Assembly: GCF_041146395.1 (NCBI RefSeq)
Contig: NC_090984.1
Coordinates: 127,166,280-127,230,279, forward strand
Direction: 5' to 3'
DNA: 64,000 bases
DNA from: Eulemur rufifrons
Taxonomy: Eukaryota; Chordata; Mammalia; Primates; Lemuridae
A model generated the notes under the pieces. It worked only from the letters and a program-made list of their open reading frames with translations, was not told the origin of the DNA and searched no databases. Of this stretch, positions 46,444 to 58,472 are shown in pieces. Every line of letters begins with the position of its first letter. Positions within the stretch are counted from its first letter, which is position 1. The position numbers were made by a program, and so were the translations under genes.

Positions 46444-46906
46444 TCACTGGCACAGTAGTACAGGGCTGTGTCCTCGGCTCTCAGACTGTTAATTTGCAGA
46501 GAGACAGTGCTTTTGGAATCATCCCGTGAGATGGTGAATCTGCCTTTCACAGACGCAGCGTATTCTGTCGTGTAACTATTAGCTTTGTTTCTAACTACAG
46601 CAACCCACTCCAGTCCCTTCCCTGGAGCCTGGCGGACCCAGTGCATGTAGTAGCTGCTGAACGTGAATCCGGAGGCTGCACAGGAGAGTCTCAGGGACCC
46701 CCCAGGCTGGACCAAGCCTCCCCCAGACTCCACCAGCTGCACCTCACACTGGACACCTGCAAACGCAGACACAGCCTGGTCAGAAACTGCCACACACACC
46801 CCTGTTTCTCTCACTCACAACCCCTCCCTCACCCAATATCTCCAGTTCTCCATGAATTACCTTGTAACAGAGCCACAAGGAAAACCCAGGTCAGCCCAGA
46901 CTCCAT
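46444..46906 (-). CDS. IGHV3: IGHV3-like V segment with long CDR2
   Basis: Leader exon 46861-46906 ([15 protein letters not shown]), intron 46757-46860, V exon 46444-46756 (313 nt, two codons longer than most). CDR1 is [11 protein letters not shown]2 is the ten-residue [10 protein letters not shown] followed by [18 protein letters not shown], the pattern of human IGHV3-72-type genes. The end is CAS. Cysteines, tryptophan, splice ends, promoter and RSS are intact. The sequence from CDR2 to mid-FR3 is strongly diverged from its neighbours, while FR1, leader and RSS are nearly identical to them, which suggests a mosaic made by gene conversion. Confidence 0.95.
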
Positions 46907-47031
46907 GGTGAGTGTCTGTGTTCAGTGCTGATCACTGAATGGGGAAACCTGGGAATGCCGGGGCTGGGGCTCCTGTCCCAGAGCTGCAGGGTGAGGGCTG
47001 GGCTGGTTTTCATCAGCAGAGGGAGGGCCCT

Positions 47032-47055
47032 ATTTGCATGTCCCCTGCTATATAG
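47032..47055 (-). promoter_or_regulatory. IGHV promoter octamer
   Basis: Minus-strand ATGCAAAT at 47032-47039, with CTATATAG at 47048-47055. Confidence 0.88.
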
Positions 47056-47099
47056 AAAGCCCTGAGTGGGGACACCTGCGGAGAAGGCAGTGCCCAGGG

Positions 47100-49625
47100 A
47101 AGAGGTGAGCATCCTGGAGGAGTTCATAGGTCATGATATTTCACAGATGAAACTACAAAGAGAAGGATGGTGCAGTTTTGCAATGTGTGCAAGAGGAAGC
47201 ACATGTATAGTGAGAGCTACCTGCAGTATCTGTACCTGAGCTCCCTGACACTAGATCCTACTGCGCGTATGAACCAACCCCAGCACGAGTGTGGACATGC
47301 ATAATGGGGTCTCCAGTATCCCCTTTCACTAATGAGAACATAATGGGATTTTGCTGCATTCTAGTGTTACAACTTCAAGGTTGCAACGAACTTTGGGCCA
47401 CAGAATCCACACTGCCCTTGACGCAGTTGTGCATTAACTGTGACATGAGCCTCACTCAGCTGAGGGGATTCAGGTTCACACAAATTGTCAAATGCAACTG
47501 TGCTTCCTCTGTGCTGGGCCCAGGGCACATGAGTGGGGCCAAGAAGGATCCACTGAAGTTTGTCCTGACATTTCCCTCTTGCCAGGTGGGTCCATACTGG
47601 CCCCGGTTCAGTCTATGGGGCTGACACATGCTTGGGACAGTAGCCAGCCATGATCTTTGTGGAAGTCAGGACATGAGTGTTAGTGCCCAGACTTCACTGT
47701 CCATTGCTGCAGGTGGCCCTGTAGTCCTACTTGTCATTCACTAGTGTCTCCTACCACCTCCACTCTGGAACCTTCTAACACATGGCAGCACTTTGCAGTG
47801 AGGGTTGCTGCATGTTGTTCCCTGATGGAGTGACTCAGGCCTGAGCACTGCAGAGCCATTGTCCTAGGTCCCTCGGCCACCCGCAGGCATGTGGCTGATG
47901 CACTTGACCTCCCCAGTGTGGGATGCAGTGGAGAAACCACAGAATCTGCCTAGGCCTGAGGGACGGCCCTGCCTCCATGGGTACACGAGCTTAGCCTCCA
48001 AAGCAGAGTTAGTGTCTATCAGTGGGAGGAGGCTTTTCATTATTGGCTGGTCCACAGTCAAGGGGACCCCAATTGAATGGCCTCAGACCAGGTCTCAGAT
48101 TCAGGGGAGCACACTGTTCCCCCAATAGGTGTGATCCTTCCTGGGAAGCAGAACTTCGAATCAATCACAGCCTAACATTGGGGCAATAAAAAGAAAGATT
48201 TCTCAAGTTGTCACCATGGTGTGTGGATAGGAATGAATCTCGCCCCTACCACTGTTTAGCAGACCCAGGTGCCACAGCACTCTGTAGGGCCCGGCACATG
48301 CTGCTTTCGTTGTGACCAAGGAATCCCTACAAGGGACCCTGGTGTAGATCAATCAAGACCCATATGTTAACTTTTCTTGTTGCTGTGATTACCATTGTGG
48401 TCTTAATAATCTTGTGGCACAAGCTTGTATGTAGAAGAGTTTTCCAACATTTTCTTATATAATTGTTCTGCTCTCCACTCACAAAAATTAATTCATGGCA
48501 GATAGCAGACGTGACCCACACCGTAATTTACCTCCCCCAGCCAGTACGGTAGAGGATCTGACACAGGACTGTTCCCCAGTCCCCTGTGTGAGGGCTGGTG
48601 CAGGGACTGGAGCGAAGCCTGCGTGGGAGGTGGGCCCTGCATGTGGGCACCACTGAGAGTGTCCGGATGACACCTGTGCTCGGACCTGGGCCACCTCTAG
48701 AACATTTCTTGTTCAGTCTTAAAGGGCCATGTGACATTTGGGTGTGTGTTACCAGGTAATGAAATTCATCCCCTTGGTTCTTTCTCCCTGCAGGCAGCAC
48801 CTGTGACTAGCATGTGGGTTATGCATGAGTGTGCTGTCCGGGCCTTGGCGAGAAGCCCTCTGCATTTTGTCCCGGCCTCTGCAGAGTGCACTCCCTGTGC
48901 CATCACACTGACACTCACGTGCCTGGGATTAGCCAGTGGACATCAGTCGCCCTCTGCGACCAGCGACTCCAGCGCCGCCCGAATGGTCCATGAATTAAGT
49001 GGCCTCAGTGGCAGGGCTAGGTGACATGCATCACCCAACTTCATGTGCTTTCTCCCCCGAAGGCAGACTGAGGTCCTCCCTCTGCCTAACCTGAAGTCTG
49101 TGAGGAAAAGAGCCGAGCAGTGACCTCAACATGGCTCCTGAACTGAGTCACGGAATCACTTGATGGCAAATTCCCTAAGAACTCTGAGTCTGGAAGGTGC
49201 AGCAACTCACCTTTCCTGGATCCAGTGCACGTGTGTGTCTTTCCGAACGCAAGGCCTCGCCCAGGACCACTAGCTGTGTGATTACCGTGTACCCAGTTCT
49301 ATTATTGGGGGCAGCCTAACATTTCCTGGGGCCAAGGGCTGCATTTCTCAGTAAGAGACACCCAGCATGGGGTTCACTGGAAGGAGAACCTGTATCTACC
49401 CTATAAGTATCTCTGTAAAAATTCAGTCTGAGTTGCATTTCTGTGGGAACAGATGTAACTTTCCGGGCACCCTGCCTTATCTATCTTCATACATCTTTAC
49501 TTTATAAATTACATCTTTGGCTCTGTGTATTATTTTTATTTCTCTTTCCTATGATTATTTCATCCTTTGTGACAACCCCTGTCTGAGGGACCTGAAATTT
49601 TGCGGGGATCTTAGCTAACTCCCTG
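47100..49625. other. unique 2.5-kb spacer, no gene recognised
   Basis: This stretch has no counterpart in the other V units of the window. It stands where a type I V gene and its SINE would be expected. The V-unit sequence resumes at about 49626 (AAAGGAAAAGAAAATATTTA), equivalent to the end of the SINE near 43500. Short frames (up to 111 codons) are unremarkable. The closing part near 49440-49620 has an LTR-like look, but no family was recognised. Confidence 0.6.
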
Positions 49626-50339
49626 CAGAAAAAGGAAAAGAAAATATTTATGTCAGTTTCCAGTAATTTTATGTGATAAAATGGTCGGCCTCATCATTGC
49701 AGCATTTATGCCCATCAGGAACTCGTGTGCACTTGGGCGTGTGACAGAGTTCTAGTCACGGAGGCAGGAGAGAGTCTCTGTTGTGACCTTGCTGATCCTT
49801 CAGAGCAAACTTCAGAAAGGTGTCTTCTCCTCTTCCACCCTTTTCCTATCTGTGGGACCCTGAAAACACTCTCACCACGTCCACACAATAGGGGACTGGA
49901 GGATGAAGCAGATGTTTTCTGCATATCAGTGTGAAATGTTGAGACAAGAAGCTCCTTGTGTGGATGAACTTTTCAAATTGGCAAAAATGGAGCCACTCAC
50001 ATCCTGGCTTCTTGTTTCATTAGGTTATGATTTTCCTTATTATTTAGTTATTTCATGTTGCCATTACTTTTTGCTAAAATAGCCAGATATGATGGTCTAG
50101 AGGCATTAAAATCAAAAGCACCTGATATCCAATCAGGAGCCCCCACTGAGGTGAACAGTGGCGTGCGGTTCATTGTGTGCTAGGACAAGTGGCTGAAAGC
50201 TAAGTGTGGGCACAGAGCTATTTTTTCTGCATCAGTGAAAAAGGTCTGTATATTCCTTGGATGAGATTCTCATTAAGAGACTTCAGACAATAGTATTTGT
50301 TGATCAATCACACTTCAATAATAAACCTGGAAGTTACTA

Positions 50340-51345
50340 AGCAGTGATTCATATTACTGAAGAAAACTTCCCATTAGAATGTTGTGCTCAACTGGAGGTA
50401 AAATCAGCCCATGTGGGAGAAGTCATTACTTTTCTTGGTGCTTGTCAATTAGCCAAAATCCAGGATTAAATGCATATGTTTTTAAAATAGTACATGAACT
50501 TGGGATATTTTGCAAACAAAAGGTTTTCTCAAAAGTTCTGGTAAACCTATCAAAATGAACAAAAGACTAAGGAACTTCTAGATAGACTTCTAAATCCTAG
50601 AGATCCAACTAAAGTAAATAGGAATCATACAAAAAGATAACATCGGGGTTAAACAAGTGTTGTATGAGGTCATTACCAAGAACAAGCAGCCTAAACCTAG
50701 TGTACGATGGTGTCTAACCTTGTGAGGCATCACCACTGCTCACGTAACACACCGTCCACTTATTGGAAATATTTTGTAAATGTTGAAAATGTTTATCCAA
50801 TTAGCATTATGAAATTTGAATGTCACAATTTTAAGCAATTCTTGAACTTCCTTTGGCATTCTACCATGAGCACTTGCTTACAGCATTGTGGTCCAGTCCC
50901 TCAAGGACACATCAGTTGTAACTCATTCACTTGGTAGCAACTGAACAAACATTTAGATTTTATGAAAATTGCTAGCATTTTCTCTATTGCATGTGAGAGT
51001 AAATAATTTTGAAAGCAATTCATGCATTATAGACACTCCTATCACCACAGATTCAGGGTCCTTTTACTACATCTTTTTAGCAGTCTCTCATCATGTTCAA
51101 CCAGCACAGAGTGTGTGTTGGAGAAATATCAGGAAAATACTGGTCTTGAGCCATACTGGAACAAATATTATTAAGGACTTCAAGGGAAACACAACAGTGC
51201 AATTCCAGGGAGGAAACCCTCGGGTTCATGTTTCACAACGACAGCATCAGTTCAGAATTCTAGACATTTGGAAGGCTACTGTGGTAGAGAATGTCAAACT
51301 GAGCATCCTTGTAGAACCTGTGAACCTTCTGGTAATTTGAAGCCC
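50340..51345 (+). pseudogene. class I ERV pol remnant (fourth full copy)
   Basis: Equivalent to 8640-9630. The integrase-like phrase TVQFQGGNPRVHVSQRQ is near 51190-51243. Disrupted by stops and frameshifts. Confidence 0.5.
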
Positions 51346-51551
51346 ACAGCTGACCCTCGGCCTTCAGGATAAGCTGATGATCTTGGACAGTGAAAAGCTT
51401 CCCCCATGACATTGGACCAAGACCCGGTATAACCCCTCCTTCTACTCATCCTCATTAGTACCATGGTTTGTACTAATGAAATGTCTTCTTTTTTCCTGCT
51501 GACCTCATTGTTTTCCACCCGTAATGGCCTTTTCTTGCTTTTCAAAAAAAA

Positions 51552-51882
51552 TTTTTTTTTTTTTTTTAGGCAGTCTCACTTTGTTGCCCAGGCTAGAGTG
51601 AGTGCCGTGGCATCAGCTTAGCTCACAGAAACCTCAGACTCCTCGGCTTAAGCGATCCTACTGCCTCAGCCTCCCTAGTAGCTGGGACTACAGGCATGCG
51701 CCACTATGCCCGGCTAATTTTCTATATATATTTTTAGTTTTCCGTATAATTTCTTTCTATTTTTAGGAGAGACGGGGTCTTGCTCTTGCTCAGGCTGGTC
51801 TTGAACTCCTGACCTTGAGCGATCCACCCGCCTCGGCCTCCCAGAGTGCTAGGATTACAGGCGAGAGCCACCACGCCCGGCC
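51552..51882 (-). mobile_element. Alu SINE, antisense
   Basis: Starts with a T run and ends CCACGCCCGGCC. It is bounded by TCAAAAAA/TTTTTT repeats that are probably the target duplication. The equivalent site near 9820 is empty, so the insertion is specific to this unit. Confidence 0.93.
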
Positions 51883-52760
51883 TCAAAAAATTTTTTTTAA
51901 ATATTTCCTAGTTATTGAGTGGAATAAGAAGTCAGAGTCTCTTAGCTGGTGTCTGTCCGCTGACACCTGAAGGCCCATCTTTTGTCTTCCCTGTTTGTCC
52001 CACTCATGGGAATCCTAGGAAGGAATCACAGGTGCTGTCTCACCAGACGGTTGTCGGAGGCCCAGACCCCAGCAGACCCTTCCTGGGAGTGAGAGCCCCC
52101 TCCCTTTCCACCAGGGAACTGTTGTGAAAACCTGAGCCAGTCTCCCCTCTTGTCCTACGAAGTCACGTGGGACTGTCTTGAGAGGCCTGCCCTGCTCCGC
52201 AGACACCTCAGTAGTGGAGAGACTCACCCTTCCCGTGTTCACTTAATGTGTCTGTGTGCGCATGCTTTGTGTGTAGGCGTCTAACACCATCAGAGTCAAC
52301 ATCTACACTAAATGTTGGTGGGGTCGCTCTGCCCTTGAATTGTGTCGGATATAATCCATGTTTTGAGCCACGTGCTGGGACACGGAGCACCACAGGGTCT
52401 CCCTGCTCTTGCTTAGGACGCTGACTGCATCTGCCCCTGATGTCCCTCAGACGTATTCAGAAGGGTAGATAATTAATGTACATTTGGGGACAGGACAAAG
52501 TGACTGGAACACAACTTCTGACTTTTGTGCAGATGACAATATTTTCTCTCATTACCACAAACATGTCTAACTGAGAGACTGCAGAGGGAAGCACAGAATC
52601 GTGAATTCAGAGAAGTTCCACAGAGGAAACCGTTTTCTGGAGAGGAAGCCACGACCCTGAGAGGAAACCAGCCCTTACCCTCCACCTGCACCTGCCCTGG
52701 GCTGACTCTGCTCCTTGTGTCTTGGGCGCCCCCTGGCGGCCCCGCGCTGCCCCCACAGGA

Positions 52761-52799
52761 GGTTTGTGTCTGGGCTCACACTGATGTCCCCTCACTGTG
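52761..52799 (-). promoter_or_regulatory. canonical 23-RSS
   Basis: Minus strand: CACAGTG at 52793-52799, 23-base spacer, ACACAAACC at 52761-52769. Confidence 0.95.
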
Positions 52800-53252
52800 T
52801 CAGTGGTACAGTAGTACAGGGCTGTGTCCTCGGCTCTCAGACTGTTCATTTGCAGAGACAGCGTGTTCTTGCTGTTGTCTCTGGAGATGGTGAACCGGCC
52901 CTTCACGGCGTCTGCGTAGCTTGTGCTACCATCACTATCAATGTCTGCCACCCACTCCAGCCCCTTCCCTGGAGCCTGGCGGACCCAGCTCATGTAGTAG
53001 TCAGTGAACGTGAATCCGGAGGCTGCACAGGAGAGTCTCAGGGACCCCCCAGGCTGGACCAAGCAGCCCCCAGACTCCACCAGCTGCACCTCACACTGGA
53101 CACCTGCAAACACAGACACAGCCTGGTCAGAAACTGCCACACACACCCCTGTTTCTCTCACTCACATCCATGACACACCCAATATCTCTAGTTCTCCCTG
53201 AATTACCTTGTAACAGAGCAACAAGGAAAACCCAGGTGAGCCCAGACTCCAT
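52800..53252 (-). CDS. IGHV3: IGHV3-like V segment with extra FR1 cysteine
   Basis: Leader exon 53207-53252 ([15 protein letters not shown]), intron 53104-53206 (103 nt), V exon 52800-53103 (304 nt). FR1 reads [16 protein letters not shown], with cysteine in place of the invariant glycine of the other seven IGHV3 copies. CDR1 is [11 protein letters not shown]2 is IDSDGST (seven residues), and the end is CTT. Canonical cysteines and tryptophan are present, and promoter, splice ends and RSS are intact. It should rearrange, but the unpaired cysteine may harm folding. Its type I partner gene is missing. Confidence 0.94.
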
Positions 53253-53377
53253 GGTGAGTGTCTGTGTTCAGTCCTGATCACCAAATGGGGACACCTGGGA
53301 ATGGCGGGGCTGGGGCTCCTGTCCCAGAGCTGCAGGGTGAGGGCTGGGCTGGTTTTCATCAGCAGAGGGAGGGCCCT

Positions 53378-53401
53378 ATTTGCATGTCCCCTGCTATATA
53401 G
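53378..53401 (-). promoter_or_regulatory. IGHV promoter octamer
   Basis: Minus-strand ATGCAAAT at 53378-53385, with CTATATAG at 53394-53401. Confidence 0.88.
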
Positions 53402-53439
53402 CAAGTGCCGGAGTGGGACAGCTGTGGGAGGACAAGGCC

Positions 53440-54020
53440 CAGAGAAAAACTGCGTGACTGTACTGTGATAAATAATTAACTCCTCTTCACTTATCTAATT
53501 TACAAACACACTTAAGCCATGTGCTGTAGGTGTCAGTGTTTCATGTATTTTACAGACATAAACGAAACCCTAGATGCATATAGAGCTTGTCTGGCATGTC
53601 CAGGAGCACATACCCGGGAAGATTTAGGCTCAGTGTCTGGGCCTATAATCCCATCCCTGGAACCCACTGCAGACCAAGGCTGGACAAGCCTAGGGTGCTT
53701 TCTGGCCCCTTGACTCTGTAATGAGAATATAAAGCAAATTTATGCCTTCCTGGTTTTACTTAAATAATATGTGCCAAATATTGGGAACACACAGGGTCAA
53801 AGCAGAAGCATTTTCATGTACTTAATGTTTCACTCATTTTTACCTATTTGTCCATCACTCCTTCCCTAACAAATCATCTATTTAACTGTTCATATTTAGT
53901 GATGTATAGTTGATGTACAGTTTCATTAACATATTTTAACTGTGCAAATTAAAAGTATTGACGCCATCATCACCCTGTCTGTGATATTGAAGAAATCGGT
54001 TTCCCTCAATATTTACACTT
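53440..54020. other. 5-prime flank of V segment, no gene seen
   Basis: Paralogue of 36290-36840. Contains no recognised gene. Confidence 0.6.
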
Positions 54021-54368
54021 AGTTATTTATTATTTTTGGAGACAGAGTCTTGTTCTGTTGCCCGGGCTAGAGTGCCGTGGCACCAGCCTGGCTCACAGCA
54101 ACCTCATACTGCTGGGCTTAAGCAATCCTTCTGCCTCAGCCTCCCGTGTCGCTGGGACTACAGGCATGCGCCACCATGCCCAGCTAACATTTTTATATAT
54201 ATAATTTTTAGTTGTTCAGCTAATTTCTTTCTATTTTTTTTTTCTTAGTAGAGACAGTGTCTAGCTCTTGCTCAGGCTGGTCTAGAACTCCTGACCTTGA
54301 GTGACCCTCCTCACTTGGCCTCCCAGAGTGCGAGTATTAAAGGCGTGAGCCACTGCACCTGGCCTCAA
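54021..54368 (-). mobile_element. Alu SINE, antisense, diverged
   Basis: Alu in reverse orientation, from TTTTTGGAGACAGAGTCTTG to CACTGCACCTGGCC. TTTACACTT occurs just before (54012-54020) and after (about 54371-54379) as target duplication. The related flank at about 36840 lacks it. Confidence 0.9.
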
Positions 54369-55441
54369 AGTTTACACTTGTCCTTCTAAAATTCCTCCTC
54401 CTTTCTCCTTCCCTCTCCCTCCCTTTACCCAGGGAAGTGCTAATATAGTTTATGTTACTTCAGTTTTCACTCTCTAGAATTTATGAGTGGAATCACATAG
54501 CAGGTGCTTTTTGCTTATTTTGCTCACAGCACACACTGTGGATGCGGCCACCTTGCAGTGAGCATGACACAGCCATTGCTGTCAATGATGTAGTGTCCTA
54601 ACGCATCATTTGCAAAAAATGCTTATTTAATTAAACTACTGGTTAATAGTTTGATCGTTTCCAATTTCTTGACATTAAGGATAAAGCTTATCCTCACCTG
54701 GGAGAAGTAGACAGCTGAGAAAAAGCTCTTCTTCTTACATCAGCCACAACAATAGCAACATCATCGTCATCTATAAAGCATGACTGCGGAAGCTCTAGAG
54801 TAGCAAATTTTATTTAATATTTCAAAGAGCAGAAGCTATATGACCAACAGCAAACCTGCAATCTGCGGAGAGACCAGGACTTGCAGGGAGAAACAGGACC
54901 AGAGCATTAGCTTATTAGGCACAGCCCAGCAGGCGGCATGTGGGCTGGGACAAGACTACACTGGACATAGGCACTGGATCGCGGGAAGCTGGACTTGCTA
55001 AAGGGATTGCAGTTTAAATTTTCCAGGGGCCAAGCAAACCCCCAGCACATACAGAATCATCTCTGCAGAGAAGTGTTTGCTCCTGAATTACCAACACAGC
55101 GTAGGAAACACAAAACCCTTTCATGGCACAAGGGTGTGGATTGCGGGTGGCTGATTGCATACTCCAAATATTGTACTGAAAGTTTATGGAGAGCAGAAAA
55201 GTGAAAAAAATTAAGGCTTTAATTTGCATTGAATTCAGGTCCTGAGTCATCCCATTTCAGATGAACGAGACCTGGGCATTACAAGGAGACAACCTGGACT
55301 CCTGAGAAAGAAAAGTGACAGGCAGAGACAGGAAACTCCAGGATCTGAAAGGAATCCTCAGTTCCCTCCGCACCTGGTCCTGAGCTCTGTGCTCAGGGTG
55401 TCCCGGGCGCCACCTGGCGGCGACGAGCGCCCCTGCAGGGA
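54369..55441. other. spacer between V segments, no gene seen
   Basis: To about 54887 it parallels 36845-37360. Beyond that it is the 3-prime flank of the IGHV4-like pseudogene. No gene recognised. Confidence 0.55.
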
Positions 55442-55480
55442 GGTCTGTGTCTGGGCTCACACTGATGTCCCCTCACTGTG
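55442..55480 (-). promoter_or_regulatory. 23-RSS of IGHV4-like pseudogene
   Basis: Minus strand: CACAGTG at 55474-55480, 23-base spacer, nonamer ACACAGACC at 55442-55450. Well preserved although the V exon is ruined. Confidence 0.88.
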
Positions 55481-55786
55481 TGTCCACAGTGAATCCGGCC
55501 CTGTCCTTCGTGGGCACAGAGCTCAGCTGCAGGGATAACTGGTTCTTGGACATTGATCAGGACGTGGCAACTCAGCTCTGGAGGGACACGTTGTAATTTG
55601 TGCTCCCTACGTAGCATGTGTCCCTGACGCAGTCCCATGCCTTGCCCCAGGGCTGGCAGGTGCAGCTCCAGCAGTAACCACAGCGTGTGATGAACAGTCC
55701 AGAGATGTCCCAGGTCAGGGAGAGTGTCTGAGATGGCTTCACCAGCCCTGAGCCCGACTTCTGCAGCTGCACCTTGAAAGCGACAC
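55481..55786 (-). pseudogene. IGHV4: IGHV4-like V pseudogene
   Basis: The minus-strand frame reads KSGSGLVKPSQTLSLT, GSTNYNVSLQS and SKNQLSLQLSS, matching human IGHV4 segments. It is ruined in several ways. The first disulphide cysteine is W (LSLTWDIS), and the conserved FR2 tryptophan is C (WSCTCQP). FR3 holds in-frame stops soon after VSLQS. The 3-prime end is about four bases short, with no YYC motif. The leader splice site is degenerate (CCTGAG). A leader-like stretch may lie near 55880-55930, but no octamer was found. It is the only IGHV4 family member in the window. Confidence 0.88.
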
Positions 55787-56277
55787 CTCAGGACATGGAG
55801 CCTCGGTCCCCGCCAGCCACGTGCAACAGTGGCCATCGCACCTGGTGCACGTCTGACCTCTGAGACGCCTTGTGCAGCTGGCAGCAGGCCAAGGAGAGGA
55901 CACAGCAATCTCGTTTTCTTCCAGACCACAGCGCCACCTTCCCCAGACACCTGCCCTGTCTAAGGAGGGCGTCGGGACCTTACACAGCCCATTAGCAGAT
56001 CTATTCTGTCCTGGAGACTGAGGAGAAATCTTCCCATGGGGAAGCCTCGTACTCACGCAGGGAAGGGACTGAGATCTGGCTCGTTTGGGTCCTTCCTGCT
56101 TTCTCTCCCTGAACCTCCCATGTACTGCGGTTCCCGTCTCCCCTGAGAGATTGTTACGTTACCGCTGTTATGTGAGAGCCTGACCTGCCCTTCCCTCCAT
56201 CCAAAAGGAGGTGACTGCAGAGGATGTTGCGTGGGGAAGGCCAGCTGGGCTGAATGGCGTCTGCTTCCAGCCCATAC

Positions 56278-56585
56278 CTGAACCCTCCTTCTCTTATGTA
56301 GATCTGGACACAGCCGGGTCCCTCCCCACAACGTCTCCAGGAGTTTCCCCAGGCCTTTTTCTTCTTCCACACTCAGCGTGTCCTGGACACGCCACAGGCC
56401 TTCCCTGAGGTCTGTGGCCAGGCCCAGCCCTGCAAAGGGATTCCATCCCTCAGAGGGCACCAGGGAGGACGTCACTTGGAGAAGCTGGATGTTGTGTCCC
56501 CAAAAGGGCAGGACCTCAGCTGTGCAGCTCTGCCCAGAACAGGGCTCGGAGAATCTGCCCACATGGAAACAAGTGGCAGAAAACA
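56278..56585 (-). other. exon-like open frame, second copy
   Basis: Counterpart of 24227-24534, with the same length, TTCTTCCAG acceptor-like and CAG/GTATGG donor-like ends, and an open frame with a few residue changes. Unrecognised. Confidence 0.25.
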
Positions 56586-58149
56586 CTGGAAGAATATGAT
56601 GTGAGTCAAGTTATGGGCATTTCCTTGGAATAGTGGAGCCGATTCCCAGGGATTCGGAATGGAGTGTGCTCAGGCAGGGTCTGCGGCTGAAGAGGAACAC
56701 AAGACCAGACCAGAAGTGGTCACCACGCAGCCTGCAGAAGATCGGGGGACGGGGCAGGGATCAACTCCTGATACAACTCAGGAGTTTACGAAGTTTCTGA
56801 TGTAACAACTTTCCCGATTTTATTGCATTTCACCAGTGACGTTAAATGGGAAATTTCAGACCTGTATTGACAACAGAAATAGAATGTGAAGTCGCCTCTC
56901 TGCCTGTTCTAAAACAGCCACAGGACATGCTGAAATGCTGTCAAAGAAAAATGATGCAGGATGCGGAGCCCGTGGCCTGCAGACCGCAGAGCCGGGCGGC
57001 CCCCCCTCTCCAGGGCCTGTCCTGGAAGCAGCCGCGGATGCCGTGAGCAGAAGAGACAGCAGAACAAAAGATGGCACAGCAGTGACCAAGAACATTGACA
57101 GCAGTAGGTCCCTTCGTGTCCCATCAGCGAGAAGGCTCTGAAGAGAAGAAGTGCCCCATCCCCTCCCTACCTGGAAGTGTTCAGGGTGCGTGAACGGTGA
57201 CAAGGCCGACACCCGTCAGTACCCGGGGACACCTTGCTGCTCTGTCAGGGAAACCCTGCTCACTGGGGCTCCAAGGTATTGGGTGTCAAGAGTGACACAG
57301 ATTTTCCCAAACTCTCAGCTATTCCTTGTAATACATGAGCCTCAGCCGAATAACGTTCTTTGCTACTTTTAAATAAGGCACTTTCAAGTTAAACAGACTT
57401 TACCAAAGTGATTATAACGTCCCATGCACAGCAGATACTTCTGTAATCTTAATCAAACGTATCTCTCTGGTTTGTACCGTTGACTATTCTATGATATTGG
57501 ATGATAAACCCAGAAAATACCTTTATATCTTATTTTATATTGAGCAGGCTAAAATTTCCATAGACGTGATATAAAGGTTTGCACAAAAGTTATTGAAGTT
57601 CCAATACACTCTAATAGATGAAAGTGATCCACTACCCAACTTCCCTAAACTACTTAAGGCCAAAAGCAAAGGAAGGTCTCAAACCTACACCTGAATGTTC
57701 TCGACACCTGAGAACAGTGAACTGAATTGTTGTCCCTCAGTGTCTCGTAATTCCTAATCGGAATACCCTCCTGCCACCAATGCCCTGATGCCACTGTGTT
57801 GGGGGAGAGAGTCCGTGCCCTGCCCTCCTCAGCGGGCGCTAGGATGGGGCAGGCAGTCACGAGGGCCACCCCTGAGGGCACAGCAACACAGGCGGGCGGG
57901 GATGCCTCGGGGGTTCTCCCTGCTCCGCAGAGGACACGAGAGGCGCCTTCACCTCTGAGGAGGGCACAGGCCAGCACAGCACGCGGGACCCACTGCGGGC
58001 CTTCCCGAGGGCAGGCTCGGTTCCTGACCCACTGTGCGCTTCCACCCTCTCTAGAGCGGCCTCTTTTCCCAGGCACCATCGTTTGCCTCCCTTGGAATGC
58101 CACAAATGAGTCGGCAAGTTATGGCACCAGAGTAATAGATGCATGTCTG
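56586..58149. other. no gene recognised (copy 2)
   Basis: Counterpart of 24535-26099. Nothing further to add. Confidence 0.5.
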
Positions 58150-58400
58150 TATCAATTGGCCAGAACCCACAGAAGGGACGGCACCAACGGCGACACCAAA
58201 CTCAAGCTGTGGATTTTGGGTAATGATGACGTCTAAAGGTAGGTTCGTCCATTGCAACCTATTCATGAACCTGTCACAGTGTGTCCACACCGAGGAAGTT
58301 CTAGCATGCGCAGGCCAGGAGTGAACAGGAACTCTCTGGACCTTCTCTCGATGGTACTGTGAACTTAAAACCACCGTAAAATAAATTTCATTTAAAAGAA
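58150..58400 (+). mobile_element. probable old L1 3-prime end (copy 2)
   Basis: Same fragment as 26100-26350, ending in AATAAATTTCATTT. Confidence 0.4.
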
Positions 58401-58472
58401 ATAAGAAAGACATTTTGGCCATTTCTTATATATTAAAAGGCATATACCTTGTGATTAAGAATTCTTACTCCA

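Noticed and set aside
47289..47624. 111-codon plus-strand frame in the unique spacer
   Set aside because: No recognisable domain, no splice or promoter evidence, and a frame of that length is expected by chance in 2.5 kb.
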